Below, in pieces: positions 63,998-64,000 of a DNA stretch of 64,000 nucleotides. Within the stretch, counting starts at the first letter, position 1. Each line of letters begins with the position of its first letter. The DNA comes from Closterium sp. NIES-65. Lineage: Eukaryota > Streptophyta > Zygnematophyceae > Desmidiales > Closteriaceae. The notes under the pieces were generated by a model. The model saw only the letters and a list, made by a program, of their open reading frames with translations, did not search any database and was not told the DNA's origin. The stretch covers positions 558,001-622,000 of the forward strand of contig CANXME010000106.1 of NCBI GenBank assembly GCA_948144175.1, given 5' to 3'. A program made the position numbers and the translations under genes.

Positions 63998-64000
63998 TGG

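Overview
The window is nuclear DNA of a plant-lineage (streptophyte) eukaryote and consists almost entirely of transposable elements. The indications are plant-type Ty1/copia elements primed by initiator-Met tRNA-like sites, an AP2/ERF domain fragment, broken hAT and decarboxylase genes with GT-AG-style introns, and a Ty3/gypsy element carrying a cytosine DNA methyltransferase, an association reported from charophyte algae. A charophyte-like alga with a large repeat-rich genome is my best guess, held weakly. I see no rRNA, tRNA, CRISPR array or prokaryotic feature.

Positions 1-41356 form a nest of copia elements of one superfamily, with short LTRs (124-137 bp), GC-rich minisatellite leaders and a single gag-pol frame. 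Element A (787-8071, minus) has a CCTAG target duplication and about 6% LTR divergence. A reverse-transcriptase relic (8345-10055, minus) and a GTCGAC-rich tract follow. Element C (10728-24025, plus, duplication CTGCC) was itself hit by an unrelated copia with 0.9-kb LTRs, element Cn (11700-18243, duplication GCTAC). Element D (minus, decayed; 5' LTR at 41221-41356) was split by element E (26882-33228, plus, duplication GGCAG, RT deleted) and by element F (33417-40657, plus, duplication GGGCA). F has two identical LTRs and one uninterrupted polyprotein of 1,958 codons, so it is the only apparently intact element here and the likely source of mobilising proteins.

Positions 41357-43100 are AT-richer, with one possible host first exon. 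A 5'-truncated Ty3/gypsy element occupies 43110-50913. Its order is gag, protease, cytosine methyltransferase, RT, RNase H, integrase, then a 271-bp 3' LTR. A 755-bp copia-type solo LTR sits inside its gag. The methyltransferase frame overlaps the protease stop as ATGA. Copia and gypsy LTR relics follow to 51263.

Positions 51264-62329 hold broken gene fragments: a hAT-type transposase pseudogene (52164-53559), a (TAGG)n array, an inverted duplication of an AP2/ERF domain forming a hairpin with 138-140-bp arms (54753-55048), and a minus-strand aromatic amino acid decarboxylase pseudogene (57588-58650) containing a minisatellite that resembles one of its own exon ends. Element G (62330-63751) is a 1.4-kb non-coding copia derivative with identical LTRs and a GTTCG duplication. 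The 5' LTR of another copia element begins at 63863 and runs off the window.
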